Assembly: GCF_001983165.1 (NCBI RefSeq)
Contig: NZ_MNPU01000019.1
Location: 1-64,000 of the forward strand
DNA: 64,000 bases
Reading direction: 5' to 3'
Source of the DNA: Pseudomonas gessardii
GTDB lineage: Bacteria > Pseudomonadota > Gammaproteobacteria > Pseudomonadales > Pseudomonadaceae
A program made the position numbers and the translations under genes. Under the pieces are notes generated by a model. It was given only the letters and a program-made list of their open reading frames with translations, did no database searches and was not told where the DNA came from. This document shows, one piece after another, positions 42,583 through 52,653 of this stretch; position 1 is the stretch's first letter, and each line of letters begins with the position of its first letter.

Positions 42583-44705
42583 AACGTCACCCGGCCCAGT
42601 GGCTGAATGTTGATTTGCTGGGTCAACTCCTGGTAGGAGAGCACCGGCAAGCCGTAATAATCGCCTTCGATCAACTTGCGCACGTAGCGGCGAATGTCCA
42701 TCGACACGATCAGCACCGGCTTGCTCTGCATTTGCGCGAGGTCGCCGACGGTCTGCCGGACTTGTTCGAGAAAGGCTTGGGTGACCGCCGGATCGAGCGC
42801 CAGATAGCTGCCGGCACTGGTCTGGCGGATGCCTCCACGGATCTGCTCTTCGACCTGTTGGTCCAGCAGGTAGGCCGGCAGGATGTTGTTGCCGCTCGAA
42901 TACTTGTAGCAGATGTAGCGCTTGAGGCTGCTGCGGATGTATTCGGTCAACTGCACCACGTCCTTCTCTTTCTGCCCCCATTCCACCATCGCTTCCAGAA
43001 TCGCGCGCAGGTTGCGGATCGAGATGTCTTCACCGACCAGGCGCTGGAGAATTTCAGTCATGCGTTGCAGCGGAATGATGCGCTGGGCCTCCTTCACCAG
43101 TTCCGAATAGCTGTGCTCCATTTGTTCCAGCAGATAACGGGTTTCCTGGATGCCAATAAAATCTTCGGCGTACTCGCGCAACACATGGGAAAGGTGCCAG
43201 GTCAGCACCTGATCCATGCTCAGGAAGGCGCAGCCGGATCGTTCCAGCCGACCTTGGTGCTCGGTACTCACCCACAGAGTCGGCTTGCCCGGCAGCACCG
43301 GCTCGCCTTCTTCAAAGGGCACACCAATGAGCTCCAGTTGAGTGGCGCGCTCCTGCACCAGCAGCCGTTCGCTGCGCAAGCGCCCACGGGCCACCGGCAC
43401 TTCTTGCAGCTGAATCAGGTATTCACCGTCTTTCAAGCCTTCATTGAAACGCAGATGGATACCCGGAAACGGCACACCAAAATCCAGATAGAGCGCACGC
43501 CGCACCCTGACCAGCTCATCATTGAGTGCGAACGCCTCCAACTCCTGCTGCATGCTAGCCCCCACATCGATCAGCAAGGGCACGGTCATCGCGAACTCTT
43601 CCTTATCCCCCAGCCGTGTGCCCTTGGACTTGTTGCCCGCGGGCTTGGCCTTGGGCTTGGCCGATGAGGCCACTCCCGCACCTTGCGCCAGCAAGGTTGG
43701 TAAATCTCTTGGATTACCCTCGGCAGCCATCCCGCGCTGACGCAACAACATAAAGTAACCACCCCCACCCACCAGTACCGCCAGCAGCATGAAAGTGACG
43801 GTGGGAAACCCGGGAATCAGCCCGAACAACAGCAGCAATACCCCCCCAATCAGTAATGCCTTGGGCTGGGCCACCACCTGATCACCGATGTCACTGCCCA
43901 GATCCGACGTACCGTCCGAGGAGTCCCGGGTCACGATGATCCCGGCGGTAATGGCAATCAACAGGGCCGGCACCTGGCTGACCATGCCATCGCCGATGGT
44001 CAGCACCGAATAGAGCTGCAAGGCGTCGCCTGCAGTCATGCCCTTCTGGGTAACACCAATGGTGATACCGGCCAGAATATTGATGAAGATAATGATCAGG
44101 CCGGCAATCGCATCACCTTTGACAAACTTCATCGCGCCGTCCATTGAGCCGAACATCTGGCTCTCTTTCTCGATCACCGCACGCCGGTCACGCGCCTCAT
44201 TGACATCGATGACCCCGGCGCGCATATCGCCGTCGATACTCATCTGCTTGCCGGGCATGGCATCCAGAGAAAACCGCGCACTCACTTCAGCGACACGCTC
44301 GGCACCTTTGGTGATTACCAGGAACTGCACAATGGTGATGATCAGAAAGATGATGCAACCCACGACCAGATTGCCGCCCACGACGAAGTTGCCGAACGTG
44401 TAGACGATCTGGCCCGCGTCGGCCTCCAGCAAAATCATGCGCGTCGTACTGACCGACAACGCCAGCCGGAACAAGGTGGTTATCAACAGCACCGCAGGGA
44501 ACACCGAAAACTGCAACGGTGAACTGATATAGACGGACATCATCATCAACACCACCGACACTGTGATGTTGATTGCAATCAGGATATCCAGCAGAAACGG
44601 CGGCAGCGGCAGGATCATCATGAACACCACCGCCAGCAGCATCACCGCCAGCATGATGTCCTGGCGCTCGCCCGCCAGTCTCAAAAATTCAGCGAGCCGG
44701 TTCAT
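42579..44705 (-). CDS. pcrD: T3SS export-gate protein PcrD (SctV)
   Basis: 708 residues. The N-terminal half has eight predicted membrane segments, with the FHIPEP-type cytoplasmic loop (about 140-190). A large cytoplasmic domain (about 370-708) forms the nonameric ring that receives chaperone-effector pairs and PopN. Highly conserved with LcrD/PcrD. Its start lies inside the end of pcr4 (17-nt overlap). Confidence 0.97.
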   Translation of the reverse strand: MNRLAEFLRLAGERQDIMLAVMLLAVVFMMILPLPPFLLDILIAINITVSVVLMMMSVYISSPLQFSVFPAVLLITTLFRLALSVSTTRMILLEADAGQIVYTFGNFVVGGNLVVGCIIFLIITIVQFLVITKGAERVAEVSARFSLDAMPGKQMSIDGDMRAGVIDVNEARDRRAVIEKESQMFGSMDGAMKFVKGDAIAGLIIIFINILAGITIGVTQKGMTAGDALQLYSVLTIGDGMVSQVPALLIAITAGIIVTRDSSDGTSDLGSDIGDQVVAQPKALLIGGVLLLLFGLIPGFPTVTFMLLAVLVGGGGYFMLLRQRGMAAEGNPRDLPTLLAQGAGVASSAKPKAKPAGNKSKGTRLGDKEEFAMTVPLLIDVGASMQQELEAFALNDELVRVRRALYLDFGVPFPGIHLRFNEGLKDGEYLIQLQEVPVARGRLRSERLLVQERATQLELIGVPFEEGEPVLPGKPTLWVSTEHQGRLERSGCAFLSMDQVLTWHLSHVLREYAEDFIGIQETRYLLEQMEHSYSELVKEAQRIIPLQRMTEILQRLVGEDISIRNLRAILEAMVEWGQKEKDVVQLTEYIRSSLKRYICYKYSSGNNILPAYLLDQQVEEQIRGGIRQTSAGSYLALDPAVTQAFLEQVRQTVGDLAQMQSKPVLIVSMDIRRYVRKLIEGDYYGLPVLSYQELTQQINIQPLGRVTL

Positions 44706-45042
44706 GGGCCTCCCGCAGGCTCAGGAAGCGCTCGTGCGCCACGCGCGCATCACCAAGACGCCCCTGCAAATGGCACGCACGACTGACGCAGTCCCACAGC
44801 GCGAAGTCTTCCTCGCCTTCAGACAACAACCGATCACACTGTTGCTCGGCCTGCTCGCCCGCCTCCAGTTGCAACAGTGCCATCACCAGCGCCCGACGCC
44901 CCTGACGATGAGTCGGTTCAACGGCTAACAGGGCCTCAAGGAATATCCGCGCATGCGCTGGCTGGCCGCACTGCAGCTGCAGCCAGCCAAGCAACAGCAA
45001 CAGGCTTTGCTGTATCGGTTTCAACATCATCGGTGGGGTCAT
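44689..45042 (-). CDS. pcr4: Pcr4 (YscY/SctY chaperone)
   Basis: 117 residues of TPR-like helices, with [13 protein letters not shown] and [15 protein letters not shown]. Binds the YscX-like Pcr3 and helps early export. The 45042 ATG overlaps the pcr3 stop (ATGA). The tandem ATGs at 45030 and 45027 resemble the family start better but lack a ribosome site. Confidence 0.88.
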   Translation of the reverse strand: MTPPMMLKPIQQSLLLLLGWLQLQCGQPAHARIFLEALLAVEPTHRQGRRALVMALLQLEAGEQAEQQCDRLLSEGEEDFALWDCVSRACHLQGRLGDARVAHERFLSLREAHEPAR

Positions 45043-45404
45043 ACCTTGTGCAGCAAATGGAGGGCCATCTGCAGCAAGTACTCATCTTCGCTACGCGCTT
45101 GCAACAGCGCCGAGAGCGCCTGAAACTCGGGCGCATCAGATGAACAGACCTGCTGTTTGAGGTCGGTCAGGGCCTGGCGAAATGCCTGTGGCCGGAGTAA
45201 TGCGTGGAAACCTTCATGGGGGCAGGCAAACGCCTGCAAACGACGTCCGGCGAGATCTGCCGGGTACAGATTATCAAGATGGGCCTCAATGCAATGGCCG
45301 TCAGGTGGCAGCACATAGCGCTCGGGCAAGCCCGATGCGAAATGCTGATCGCCAACCTCAGTCAGGTGCTCAATGCCGATGTGCGGGGCACTGATCCGAC
45401 TCAC
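45039..45404 (-). CDS. pcr3: Pcr3 (YscX/SctX)
   Basis: 121 residues, YscX family. A disordered N-terminus is followed by P-E-R-Y-V-L-P-P-D and C-terminal helices (Y-L-L-Q-M-A-L-H-L-L-H). An early secreted protein, specific to Ysc-type systems, that acts with Pcr4 and the export gate PcrD. The start overlaps the pcr2 stop (ATGA). Confidence 0.9.
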   Translation of the reverse strand: MSRISAPHIGIEHLTEVGDQHFASGLPERYVLPPDGHCIEAHLDNLYPADLAGRRLQAFACPHEGFHALLRPQAFRQALTDLKQQVCSSDAPEFQALSALLQARSEDEYLLQMALHLLHKV

Positions 45405-45772
45405 GGCGCAAGCACCGTTTGGCGCGCCGCACTCAATGTGCGCAACGCCTGATGCAAAACCAATGCGCTGACGCGCCGCTCATCCAGGGTAATCAATAGC
45501 AGTAGGCGTGTGTCACCAGCCCATCCACAACGCAGTGGCAGCTCAGGCCCGGTGCGGCTAAATACCATCGCCAAGGCACGCACCGCGCCCTGATGAACCT
45601 GATGCCACTCCAGATCAACAGCCAGCCACAAGGTCAACTTGCGGTTGTGCTGCTCCAGTTGCAGCGTGCCGGTTTCCTCGAACTCCAGCTGGATGAGCGC
45701 CCCCAACGGGGTCGGTACGACCACACCCAGGTCCTGACAGAACTGCGCCAATGCTTGGTCAATCCAGTGCAT
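45401..45772 (-). CDS. pcr2: Pcr2 (SycN-like chaperone)
   Basis: 123 residues, CesT fold. The start M-H-W-I-D-Q-A-L-A-Q-F-C-Q-D-L-G-V and the middle G-T-L-Q-L-E-Q-H-N-R-K-L-T-L-W-L-A match SycN. With PscB it forms the heterodimeric chaperone of PopN. An in-frame GTG at 45781 is the alternative start. Confidence 0.9.
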   Translation of the reverse strand: MHWIDQALAQFCQDLGVVVPTPLGALIQLEFEETGTLQLEQHNRKLTLWLAVDLEWHQVHQGAVRALAMVFSRTGPELPLRCGWAGDTRLLLLITLDERRVSALVLHQALRTLSAARQTVLAP

Positions 45773-45781
45773 GCTGCTCAC

Positions 45782-46057
45782 TCATTGTGCTTGCCATTCG
45801 TCTTCTTCCTGGTCAATAGCCAGATCCAGCGCCAGCTGACAGGCATTGAGCAGGTTCTGACGCTGCTCCTCATCGGTGAAAATTTCCGTAGGGATCAGGC
45901 GCACCAGCCGCTTGATCTCACGAAAGAAATGGATCTGTCGCGCAGCGTCCTTGATCCCCAGCGGCACGATCAATCGCTGCACGTCCTGGACACTCGCCCA
46001 GCGCTTGTCGATCAGCCCAATCAGCCCGCCCATCAGATCAGAAGGCCCGTATGCCAT
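45782..46057 (-). CDS. pcr1: Pcr1 (TyeA-like gate component)
   Basis: 91 residues, helical TyeA family. It binds the C-terminus of PopN to complete the plug that blocks effector export until contact. The conserved block R-Q-I-H-F-F-R-E-I-K-R-L-V-R-L-I-P is present. The start lies inside the popN end (20-nt overlap); in some bacteria the two are fused. Confidence 0.92.
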   Translation of the reverse strand: MAYGPSDLMGGLIGLIDKRWASVQDVQRLIVPLGIKDAARQIHFFREIKRLVRLIPTEIFTDEEQRQNLLNACQLALDLAIDQEEDEWQAQ

Positions 46058-46913
46058 GACCTCGCTCCCCCGTCACCAGCGCCTGCCACAATGCATTGAC
46101 CTGATCCGACATGCTCGTCAGCACCCGCAGCTTGTGCATGTCGCTCATCACCCGTTCGAGCTTGACCGGGTCGAGCCGGGTCTGCTGGCTATCGAGGTCG
46201 GCACTCAAGGCTTTCATCAAGAATCCCGCCACACCTTCGAGCATCGAACTGCCGAACCGCGCATTAATGTCGTTCCACGCCGCGCTCAGACCGCGATAGT
46301 CCATGACGGCATCGCGATAGGTGTCACGCAGTGACTGGATATCGCCCACGCCCTGCTCCGCCGCCGCCTTTGCCAACGGCCCGATCTGCAAGCCCAGCTC
46401 GATGGCCTGGCCATGCTCCTGGGCCATTTCCAGTAACGCCTGGTCGATAAGCTCGACCATCGCCCGGGCAGCGGTTTTACCGGCCAGTTCCTGGCGTGCA
46501 TAGGTCAGTGCAACAAACTGGTGGCTGACCTCGCGCGAGAATCCCTTGAGATAAGCCTTGAGCTGCGCGAGGTTGCTTAACTGGCCACTGCCGAGGTGCG
46601 CAACCAACGCTTCGAGCTTTTGTCGGGCCTCAAGATCAGGCACTTTCTTGAGGTACTCCTCAAGCATTTCGAGGATTTCGCTCAGGCGCGCCTGACCATC
46701 ACTGACGCTGCGCTTGGCCAGAGATTTTTCTACTCGTTCGGAGAATACGAAGGTCAGCTCTTCCGCCGCGTCGGCCATCGCCTGACTGGTGGAGATGTAT
46801 TGCACGCGCTCCCCCTGGAAATTCCCGGTCAGTCGACTGTCGCGTGCAATGACCGGCTCAGCCTGTCGATCCGGCACTGACACTGCGGGGATAACGCTCT
46901 GAATAATGGCCAT
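46038..46913 (-). CDS. popN: Gatekeeper PopN (SctW)
   Basis: 291 residues. Helical YopN/MxiC-type gatekeeper, with a secretion signal and chaperone-binding part at about 1-80 (V-Q-Y-I-S-T-S-Q-A-M-A-D-A-A-E-E-L). It holds back effectors while translocators are made. First gene of popN-pcr1234-pcrD-pcrR, divergent from pscN. Confidence 0.94.
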   Translation of the reverse strand: MAIIQSVIPAVSVPDRQAEPVIARDSRLTGNFQGERVQYISTSQAMADAAEELTFVFSERVEKSLAKRSVSDGQARLSEILEMLEEYLKKVPDLEARQKLEALVAHLGSGQLSNLAQLKAYLKGFSREVSHQFVALTYARQELAGKTAARAMVELIDQALLEMAQEHGQAIELGLQIGPLAKAAAEQGVGDIQSLRDTYRDAVMDYRGLSAAWNDINARFGSSMLEGVAGFLMKALSADLDSQQTRLDPVKLERVMSDMHKLRVLTSMSDQVNALWQALVTGERGHGIRAF

Positions 46914-46952
46914 ACAGGGTACTCACTTGCCGACAACATACGCATGACAGGC

Positions 46953-47004
46953 ATTGTAGGAATGGGACTACGGTTGCCTCTGCCAAAATCGGTCGCTTTT
47001 TTTT
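46953..47004 (-). promoter_or_regulatory. ExsA-type promoter of the popN operon
   Basis: Minus strand: eight A's, GAC, six bases (CGATTT), TGGCA, and after 22 nt TACAAT (46953-46958). The leader to popN is about 33 nt. The box is back to back with the pscN box, 23 bp apart. Confidence 0.83.
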
Positions 47005-47027
47005 AGGCATTACACCAACCAATTTCT

Positions 47028-47078
47028 AAAAACTTGCGACCGGGACTGAAATTACCGAAGCGGGCCTTTATCTATAGT
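47028..47078 (+). promoter_or_regulatory. ExsA-type promoter of pscN-U
   Basis: Plus strand: AAAAA at 47028, GAC, six bases (CGGGAC), TGAAA, and after 21 nt TATAGT (47073-47078). The leader to the pscN ATG is about 22 nt. Confidence 0.87.
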
Positions 47079-47106
47079 GGCCGCTAGCCCCATACCCAAG
47101 TCGACC

Positions 47107-48429
47107 ATGCACCTCTCACTCGAACACATCACCGGCCAGATGCTGCAGGCCATCGATAAATGTCGGCTGATTCAAATCCGCGGCCGGGTCACGCAAGTCA
47201 CCGGCACACTGCTCAAAGCAGTGGTGCCCGGTGCGCGCATCGGTGAGCTTTGCCAATTGCGCAACCCCGACCACTCGCTGTCACTGATGGCTGAAGTCAT
47301 TGGTTTCCAGCAACATCAGGCCCTCCTGACCCCTCTGGGCGAAATGCTTGGTGTCTCCTCGAACACCGAGGTCAGCCCGACCGGCACCATGCACCAGGTA
47401 GGCGTCGGCGATCACTTGCTGGGCCAGGTGCTTGATGGCCTGGGCCAGCCGCTCAATGGCAGCAGCCTGGGTGAGCCCGCTGCGTGGTACCCGGTTTACC
47501 GCGATGCGCCCGACCCCATGAGCCGCAATCTGATCGAGCGCCCCATTTCCCTTGGTGTTCGCACCATCGACGGCCTGCTGACTTGCGGCGAAGGACAACG
47601 CATGGGGATTTTCGCCGCGGCCGGCGGCGGTAAAAGCACTCTGCTGGCGACCTTGATGCGCAGCGCGGACGTCGACGTCATTGTGCTGGCGCTGGTTGGT
47701 GAGCGCGGGCGTGAGGTGCGTGAATTCATCGAGTCTGATCTGGGCGAGCAAGGCCTCAAACGCTCGGTACTGGTAGTCGCCACCTCTGACCGACCGGCAA
47801 TGGAGCGCGCCAAGGCCGGCTTTGTTGCCACCACGATTGCCGAGTACTTTCGCGACCAGGGTAAACGTGTGCTGCTGCTGATGGACTCCGTCACCCGGTT
47901 TGCCAGGGCCCAACGCGAAATCGGCCTGGCCGCTGGCGAGCCGCCGACTCGGCGCGGCTTTCCCCCGTCGGTATTCGCCGCCTTGCCGCGGCTGATGGAG
48001 CGCGCCGGCCAATCTGATAAAGGCTCCATCACTGCGCTGTATACCGTGCTGGTCGAAGGTGACGACATGACTGAGCCGGTAGCGGATGAAACCCGCTCGA
48101 TTCTCGATGGGCACATCATCCTGTCGCGCAAGCTGGCGGCATCCAACCATTACCCGGCCATCGATGTACTGCGCTCGGTGAGCCGAGTCATGAACCAGAT
48201 AGTGACCCCTGAGCATCGCAATGCCGCCAACCAGTTGCGCGAGTGGCTGGCCCGATACGAAGAAGTCGAGTTGTTGCTCAAGATCGGCGAGTACCAGAAA
48301 GGTCAGGATCCGGTCGCCGATCGGGCCATCGAAAAAATGGACGCCATTCGTGCCTGGCTGCGCCAAGGCACCCATGAACCCAGTGACCTGCCCGATTGCC
48401 TTGAACAACTGGCGAGCCTGACCCGATGA
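47107..48429 (+). CDS. pscN: T3SS ATPase PscN (SctN)
   Basis: 440 residues, F1-beta-like hexameric ATPase that strips chaperones and unfolds substrates at the base of the injectisome. The P-loop A-A-A-G-G-G-K-S-T has Lys176, and the Walker B strand is [10 protein letters not shown]. The central domain is very close to P. aeruginosa PscN. The ATG at 47107 has a weak ribosome site. A GTG at 47077 lies in the predicted -10 and is excluded. Confidence 0.97.
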   Translation: MHLSLEHITGQMLQAIDKCRLIQIRGRVTQVTGTLLKAVVPGARIGELCQLRNPDHSLSLMAEVIGFQQHQALLTPLGEMLGVSSNTEVSPTGTMHQVGVGDHLLGQVLDGLGQPLNGSSLGEPAAWYPVYRDAPDPMSRNLIERPISLGVRTIDGLLTCGEGQRMGIFAAAGGGKSTLLATLMRSADVDVIVLALVGERGREVREFIESDLGEQGLKRSVLVVATSDRPAMERAKAGFVATTIAEYFRDQGKRVLLLMDSVTRFARAQREIGLAAGEPPTRRGFPPSVFAALPRLMERAGQSDKGSITALYTVLVEGDDMTEPVADETRSILDGHIILSRKLAASNHYPAIDVLRSVSRVMNQIVTPEHRNAANQLREWLARYEEVELLLKIGEYQKGQDPVADRAIEKMDAIRAWLRQGTHEPSDLPDCLEQLASLTR

Positions 48430-48893
48430 CACTCCCTACTTTGTTGCGCATCAAGCGCTTGCGCGTCGAGCGTGCGGAACAGGCATTGCAGCGCCAGGAG
48501 TTGCGGGTCGGCGAGGCGCAGCGCCTCCATCAAACGACACTGGCTGATCACAAACAATACCGGCAGTGGCGCCAGGCGCAAGAAACCCGTTTGTTCGAGC
48601 AATGCAAGGCACAACCCATAAACCGCAAAACACTGGAGCAATGGCAGCAGCAGGTTGCCCGCTTGCGAGAAAAGGAAGCAGCACTGGAACAGACCATCGC
48701 CGAACAGGCGCAAACCCTGGCCCAGGAGCGCGAACGCCTGCGCCTGAGCAGGCGCCAGTTGCAGGAGGCTCAGCAGCAAGTCGCAAAATTCAACGAGCTG
48801 AACGCCCACGCCCTCGCTGAGGAGTTGATGCTGCTTGAGTTCAAAGAAGAACAAGAACTCGAAGAGTTCCGTCGCACCGAGGCCGCCTCATGA
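48426..48893 (+). CDS. pscO: T3SS stalk protein PscO (SctO)
   Basis: 155 residues, almost entirely a two-helix coiled coil rich in Gln, Glu, Arg and Leu (about 5-140), as in YscO/FliJ. It acts as the central stalk between the ATPase PscN and the export gate. Overlaps pscN and pscP by 4 nt each (ATGA). Confidence 0.92.
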   Translation: MTLPTLLRIKRLRVERAEQALQRQELRVGEAQRLHQTTLADHKQYRQWRQAQETRLFEQCKAQPINRKTLEQWQQQVARLREKEAALEQTIAEQAQTLAQERERLRLSRRQLQEAQQQVAKFNELNAHALAEELMLLEFKEEQELEEFRRTEAAS

Positions 48894-50020
48894 GCAGAAT
48901 TTCCCCACCAGATAGGCCACAAGATGTCTTTACACCGTCATCGCTCCCGGCACTCGTAGCCTCGGACAAAAATTGCCAGGCCGAATTCGAGCGGGCGCTG
49001 GGCAGCAGACCCGATGTGATAGAACGACGCCTGATCGACGCATCGCGTAAGTTCGGTAACCGCGCACCCGAAAAAACGCTTCAGGACAATTGCAGCCCGC
49101 AGGATGAGGACGCCAGAACAGCTGAACCGGCCAATCCCAAGGGGCGCGAGACCATCCCTGATCTGCCACCGAAACCCGACACGCCGGGCGGGCAGGCCAC
49201 GAATGAGGAAAGCGGCGAACACCGTGAGCCTGACCAGGCCTGCATGCTGCAGTCTCCCATAGCCATTGCCACACCGTTTTCCACAGTCACTACCAAACCG
49301 TCTCACACGACGACTACCCCACCGTTGTCCACAGCGGCGACCACACCGTCTTCCACAGAAACTACCAGGCCGTCTCCCACAGCGGCGACCACCGCGCCTG
49401 TACCAGCGACCGACCGACCTTTGACGACTACGAACCAGCGTGACAACACCACAGCGCCTCTAAAGAGCCCGGAGCAAAATCTGTCCATAGCACCAAACGC
49501 TCCTGCCACTAGAGCCCCCGTCCAAGCACCTGCTGATCAACAAAACTCCTCTGGCGAGCAAGATGAACAGGCGCATTTCGATGTGGCGGACGAAGACCCC
49601 AAGCTCGCCTCAGGCCCCCACCAGACCCCGGGCGACAAACTGCTGGCACGCTTGCTGAAGACCACTGAGCAACCGTCGTTCAGCAGGGACCTCGACAAAC
49701 TGGCGCAAACCCTGCAGGTGCACATCCAGGCTGGCGAGTCCCGTAATGGCAGCAGTACGCGGCTTCAGGTAAATCTGGCACAACTGGGCCAGGTCGATGT
49801 TCAGCTCAACCACTCACGCGGGCAATTGCATGTCGAAATACAGGCCAGCCCCGGTAGCCTGCTGCAACTCCAACTTGCCCGTGGCGACCTGATGGAACGC
49901 TTGCAACGCCTGCACCCGGGCCAACCGATCCAGTTGACTTTTGCTCAACAGCAACATGGCGGTGATCAGGGCTCACGACAACGCCGGCATGTGTATGACG
50001 AGTGGGAGCAGGATTCATGA
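48890..50020 (+). CDS. pscP: Needle-length ruler PscP (SctP)
   Basis: 376 residues. A low-complexity, Pro/Thr-rich middle (about 85-240) probably forms the extended ruler. A C-terminal substrate-switch domain (about 270-355) carries L-A-Q-L-G-Q-V-D-V-Q-L-N-H and L-H-V-E-I-Q-A-S-P. Residues 129-168 are five tandem octapeptides (see the separate repeat). P. aeruginosa PscP is of similar length. It sets needle length and switches export from needle to translocator proteins. Confidence 0.92.
   Translation: MSRISPPDRPQDVFTPSSLPALVASDKNCQAEFERALGSRPDVIERRLIDASRKFGNRAPEKTLQDNCSPQDEDARTAEPANPKGRETIPDLPPKPDTPGGQATNEESGEHREPDQACMLQSPIAIATPFSTVTTKPSHTTTTPPLSTAATTPSSTETTRPSPTAATTAPVPATDRPLTTTNQRDNTTAPLKSPEQNLSIAPNAPATRAPVQAPADQQNSSGEQDEQAHFDVADEDPKLASGPHQTPGDKLLARLLKTTEQPSFSRDLDKLAQTLQVHIQAGESRNGSSTRLQVNLAQLGQVDVQLNHSRGQLHVEIQASPGSLLQLQLARGDLMERLQRLHPGQPIQLTFAQQQHGGDQGSRQRRHVYDEWEQDS
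49274..49393 (+). repeat. Five tandem 24-nt units in pscP
   Basis: The five units are each 24 nt and encode octapeptides of pattern P-x-[SHP]-T-x-[TA]-T-x. They differ at several bases, so the expansion is not recent. Unit number adds directly to the length of the ruler region. Confidence 0.85.
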
Positions 50021-50949
50021 GCAGCCTGAGGCTTCCTCGGGCCGCCGCCCGGGAACTGGCCCTGCAACAAAAACTCAGTCGTTGCCGCCGCCGCTATCCA
50101 CTCGCGCAGGGGGAGGCCCGCCTGGCGATCCTTGTGCCGCCCGACTCGCTGGATGTACGACTGAGCCTCCACTGGCAAGGTTTGCTGTTGCATTGGCGAT
50201 GCCATAGCGTCCCCCTGGCCGCGTGGCTTGAACCCCACCTGCAAGAAGCGGCGCTCAGCAGCCTGCCATTGCCACTGCAATTGGCGTTGCTGGAGTTGGA
50301 AAGCGTCGTTTTGCCAGGGCTCACCTGGAAGAGCATACAGCCGTGCACCGACGACCCCGATCTCGGCACGCCCACACTGGCATTAACCCTGACACGCGGT
50401 ACACAACACCTGGTTGTATGGCTGGAGAGTGACCCAAGCGCGGTACTTGCCTGCGTGCCCGCCCGCCCGCTCGCAGAGCTGAACGCGGTTCTGTTGCGGC
50501 TTTCGTTGCAATGGGGGCCGATCAGTCTACTCCCCGCGCAACTGCACTCATTGGCTACCGGGGACCTGCTCTTGCTGCCTGCACGCCACGACGCTACGAG
50601 CCCTTTGCTCGGTGTCGTCGAAGATCGCCCCTGGGCGCACTTTCGCCACCATGAATCTCAACTGGAACTGCTTGCCATGCACAATGATGCCCCCCTCGAA
50701 ACCCCCAATGAGCTGACCCACCTTGATCAACTGCCCGTTCAGGTCAGCTTCGAAGTCGGTCGTCAGACGCTCGATCTGCACAGTCTCGCGACCCTGCAAC
50801 CGGGGTCACTGATTGACCTCGCCTCGCCGCTCGACGGCGAAGTGCGGATCCTGGTCAACCATCGCTGCGTGGGAACGGGTGAGCTGGTGAGTATTCAGGA
50901 TCGCCTTGGTGTACGGGTCAACCGCCTGCTGCAGGATCTGCCCGCATGA
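50017..50949 (+). CDS. pscQ: T3SS C-ring/sorting platform protein PscQ (SctQ)
   Basis: 310 residues. The variable N-terminal part is followed by a C-terminal SPOA (FliN-like) domain (about 235-308), with L-P-V-Q-V-S-F-E-V-G-R-Q-T-L-D-L, G-S-L-I-D-L and N-H-R-C-V-G-T-G-E-L. It builds the cytoplasmic pods that hold PscL/PscN. Some SctQ genes have an internal start giving a short C-terminal form; no clear internal ribosome site was examined in detail. The ATG overlaps the pscP stop. Confidence 0.93.
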   Translation: MSSLRLPRAAARELALQQKLSRCRRRYPLAQGEARLAILVPPDSLDVRLSLHWQGLLLHWRCHSVPLAAWLEPHLQEAALSSLPLPLQLALLELESVVLPGLTWKSIQPCTDDPDLGTPTLALTLTRGTQHLVVWLESDPSAVLACVPARPLAELNAVLLRLSLQWGPISLLPAQLHSLATGDLLLLPARHDATSPLLGVVEDRPWAHFRHHESQLELLAMHNDAPLETPNELTHLDQLPVQVSFEVGRQTLDLHSLATLQPGSLIDLASPLDGEVRILVNHRCVGTGELVSIQDRLGVRVNRLLQDLPA

Positions 50950-51599
50950 TTCAATTGCCTGACGAACTCAGTCTGATCTTTGGCTTGGCGCTGCTGGCAT
51001 TGCTACCTTTCATTGCGGTCATGGCCACCTCATTTATCAAGATGACGGTGGTCTTCTCACTGCTTCGCAACGCGCTGGGCGTACAACAGATTCCACCGAA
51101 CATGGCCATGTATGGCCTGGCAATCATCTTGAGCCTGTACGTGATGGCTCCTGTCGGTTTCGCGACCCGCGACTATCTGCGCACCCACGATGTCAGCCTG
51201 AACAACAGCCAGTCGGTGGAACAGTTCCTCGATGAAGGCATGGAGCCTTATCGGTCCTTTCTGAAGAGACAGATCCAGGCCCGTGAACATGCGTTCTTCG
51301 TCGACAGTACCCGCCAGGTCTGGCCCAGCGAGTATGCCGATCGACTCGAACCCGACAGTTTGCTCATCTTGCTGCCCGCCTTCACGGTCAGTGAACTGAC
51401 CCGCGCCTTTGAAATCGGCTTTCTGATTTACCTGCCCTTCATTGCCATTGACCTGATCATTTCCAACATCCTGCTGGCCATGGGGATGATGATGGTTTCA
51501 CCGATGACCATTTCCTTGCCGTTCAAACTGTTGTTGTTTGTCCTGCTGGACGGCTGGGCGCGGTTGACCCACGGCCTTGTCATCAGTTACGGAGGCTGA
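50946..51599 (+). CDS. pscR: T3SS export apparatus protein PscR (SctR)
   Basis: 217 residues, FliP/SctR family. Four hydrophobic segments and the conserved F-I-K-M-T-V-V-F-S-L-L-R-N-A-L-G-V-Q-Q block are visible. Five copies form the core of the export channel with PscS and PscT. Overlaps pscQ by 4 nt. Confidence 0.97.
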   Translation: MIQLPDELSLIFGLALLALLPFIAVMATSFIKMTVVFSLLRNALGVQQIPPNMAMYGLAIILSLYVMAPVGFATRDYLRTHDVSLNNSQSVEQFLDEGMEPYRSFLKRQIQAREHAFFVDSTRQVWPSEYADRLEPDSLLILLPAFTVSELTRAFEIGFLIYLPFIAIDLIISNILLAMGMMMVSPMTISLPFKLLLFVLLDGWARLTHGLVISYGG

Positions 51600-51601
51600 G
51601 A

Positions 51602-51868
51602 GTGAATAACGCCGAAATCCTCCATTTCACCAGCCAGAGCCTGTGGCTGGTCCTGATTCTGTCCATGCCCACCGTGCTCATGGCGGCCGCCGTCGGCACG
51701 CTGGTGTCACTGGTACAAGCACTGACCCAAATTCAGGAGCAGACCCTGGGCTTTGTCGCCAAGCTGATCGCCGTTGTCATTACCCTGTTTGCCACGGCGG
51801 GATGGATGGGTAACGAACTCTACGCATTTGCCGAATTGACCCTGCTCAAGATTCCTCTCGTGCGATGA
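51602..51868 (+). CDS. pscS: T3SS export apparatus protein PscS (SctS)
   Basis: 88 residues with two hydrophobic hairpin segments and the Q-I-Q-E-Q-T-L family motif in the loop. Starts with GTG, 2 nt after the pscR stop. Part of the R5S4T1 channel complex. Confidence 0.96.
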   Translation: MNNAEILHFTSQSLWLVLILSMPTVLMAAAVGTLVSLVQALTQIQEQTLGFVAKLIAVVITLFATAGWMGNELYAFAELTLLKIPLVR

Positions 51869-52653
51869 GCATTCAGGATCTGCAACAACTCCTGTTGGCA
51901 TACACCCTACTGCTGCCCAGAATCATCAGTTGTTTTGTGGTCATGCCAATTCTGAGCAAACAAATGCTCGGGGGTGGCCTGGTTCGTAACGGCGTGGCCT
52001 GTTCGCTCGCCTTGTTTGCCTACCCGACAGTCGCCGGCACGCTGCCAATGACACTTAACGGCATAGACCTGGCCATGCTGATCGGCAAGGAAGTCTTGCT
52101 CGGCCTGCTGATCGGGTTTGTCGCCACGATCCCGTTCTGGGCCATCGAGGCCACCGGGTTCATCATTGACAACCAGCGCGGCGCCTCCATCGCCTCTACG
52201 CTCAACCCCACATTGGGCAGCCAGACCAGCCCTACCGGCTTGTTGCTGACACAAACCATGATCACCCTGTTTTTTACCGGTGGCGCGTTTCTGACGTTGA
52301 TCGGGGCACTGTTCCAGAGCTACGTCAGTTGGCCGGTCGCAACCTTCTTTCCCTATATCGGCAGCCAGTGGGTGGACTTTTTCTACGCCCAGTTTTCGCA
52401 ACTGCTACGCCTGTGCCTGTTGTTGGCGGCTCCGCTGCTGATCGCCATGTTCCTGGCCGAGTTCGGCCTGGCCCTGATCAGTCGCTTTGCCCCGTCCTTG
52501 AATGTGTTCATCCTCGCCATGCCGATCAAAAGTATCGTCGCCAGTCTGTTGTTGGTGATTTACCTGAACGTGTTGATGGCGCACGCCTATGACAGCTTGC
52601 TGATCGCCATCGACCCGCTCCGTCATCTACGCCCAGTGCTGGAAACGCCATGA
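51865..52653 (+). CDS. pscT: T3SS export apparatus protein PscT (SctT)
   Basis: 262 residues with about six hydrophobic segments; FliR/SctT family. Motifs such as F-I-I-D-N-Q-R-G-A-S-I-A-S-T-L-N-P and P-S-L-N-V-F-I-L-A-M-P-I-K-S are conserved. Single-copy channel subunit at the base of the rod. Overlaps pscS and pscU by 4 nt. Confidence 0.97.
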   Translation: MSIQDLQQLLLAYTLLLPRIISCFVVMPILSKQMLGGGLVRNGVACSLALFAYPTVAGTLPMTLNGIDLAMLIGKEVLLGLLIGFVATIPFWAIEATGFIIDNQRGASIASTLNPTLGSQTSPTGLLLTQTMITLFFTGGAFLTLIGALFQSYVSWPVATFFPYIGSQWVDFFYAQFSQLLRLCLLLAAPLLIAMFLAEFGLALISRFAPSLNVFILAMPIKSIVASLLLVIYLNVLMAHAYDSLLIAIDPLRHLRPVLETP

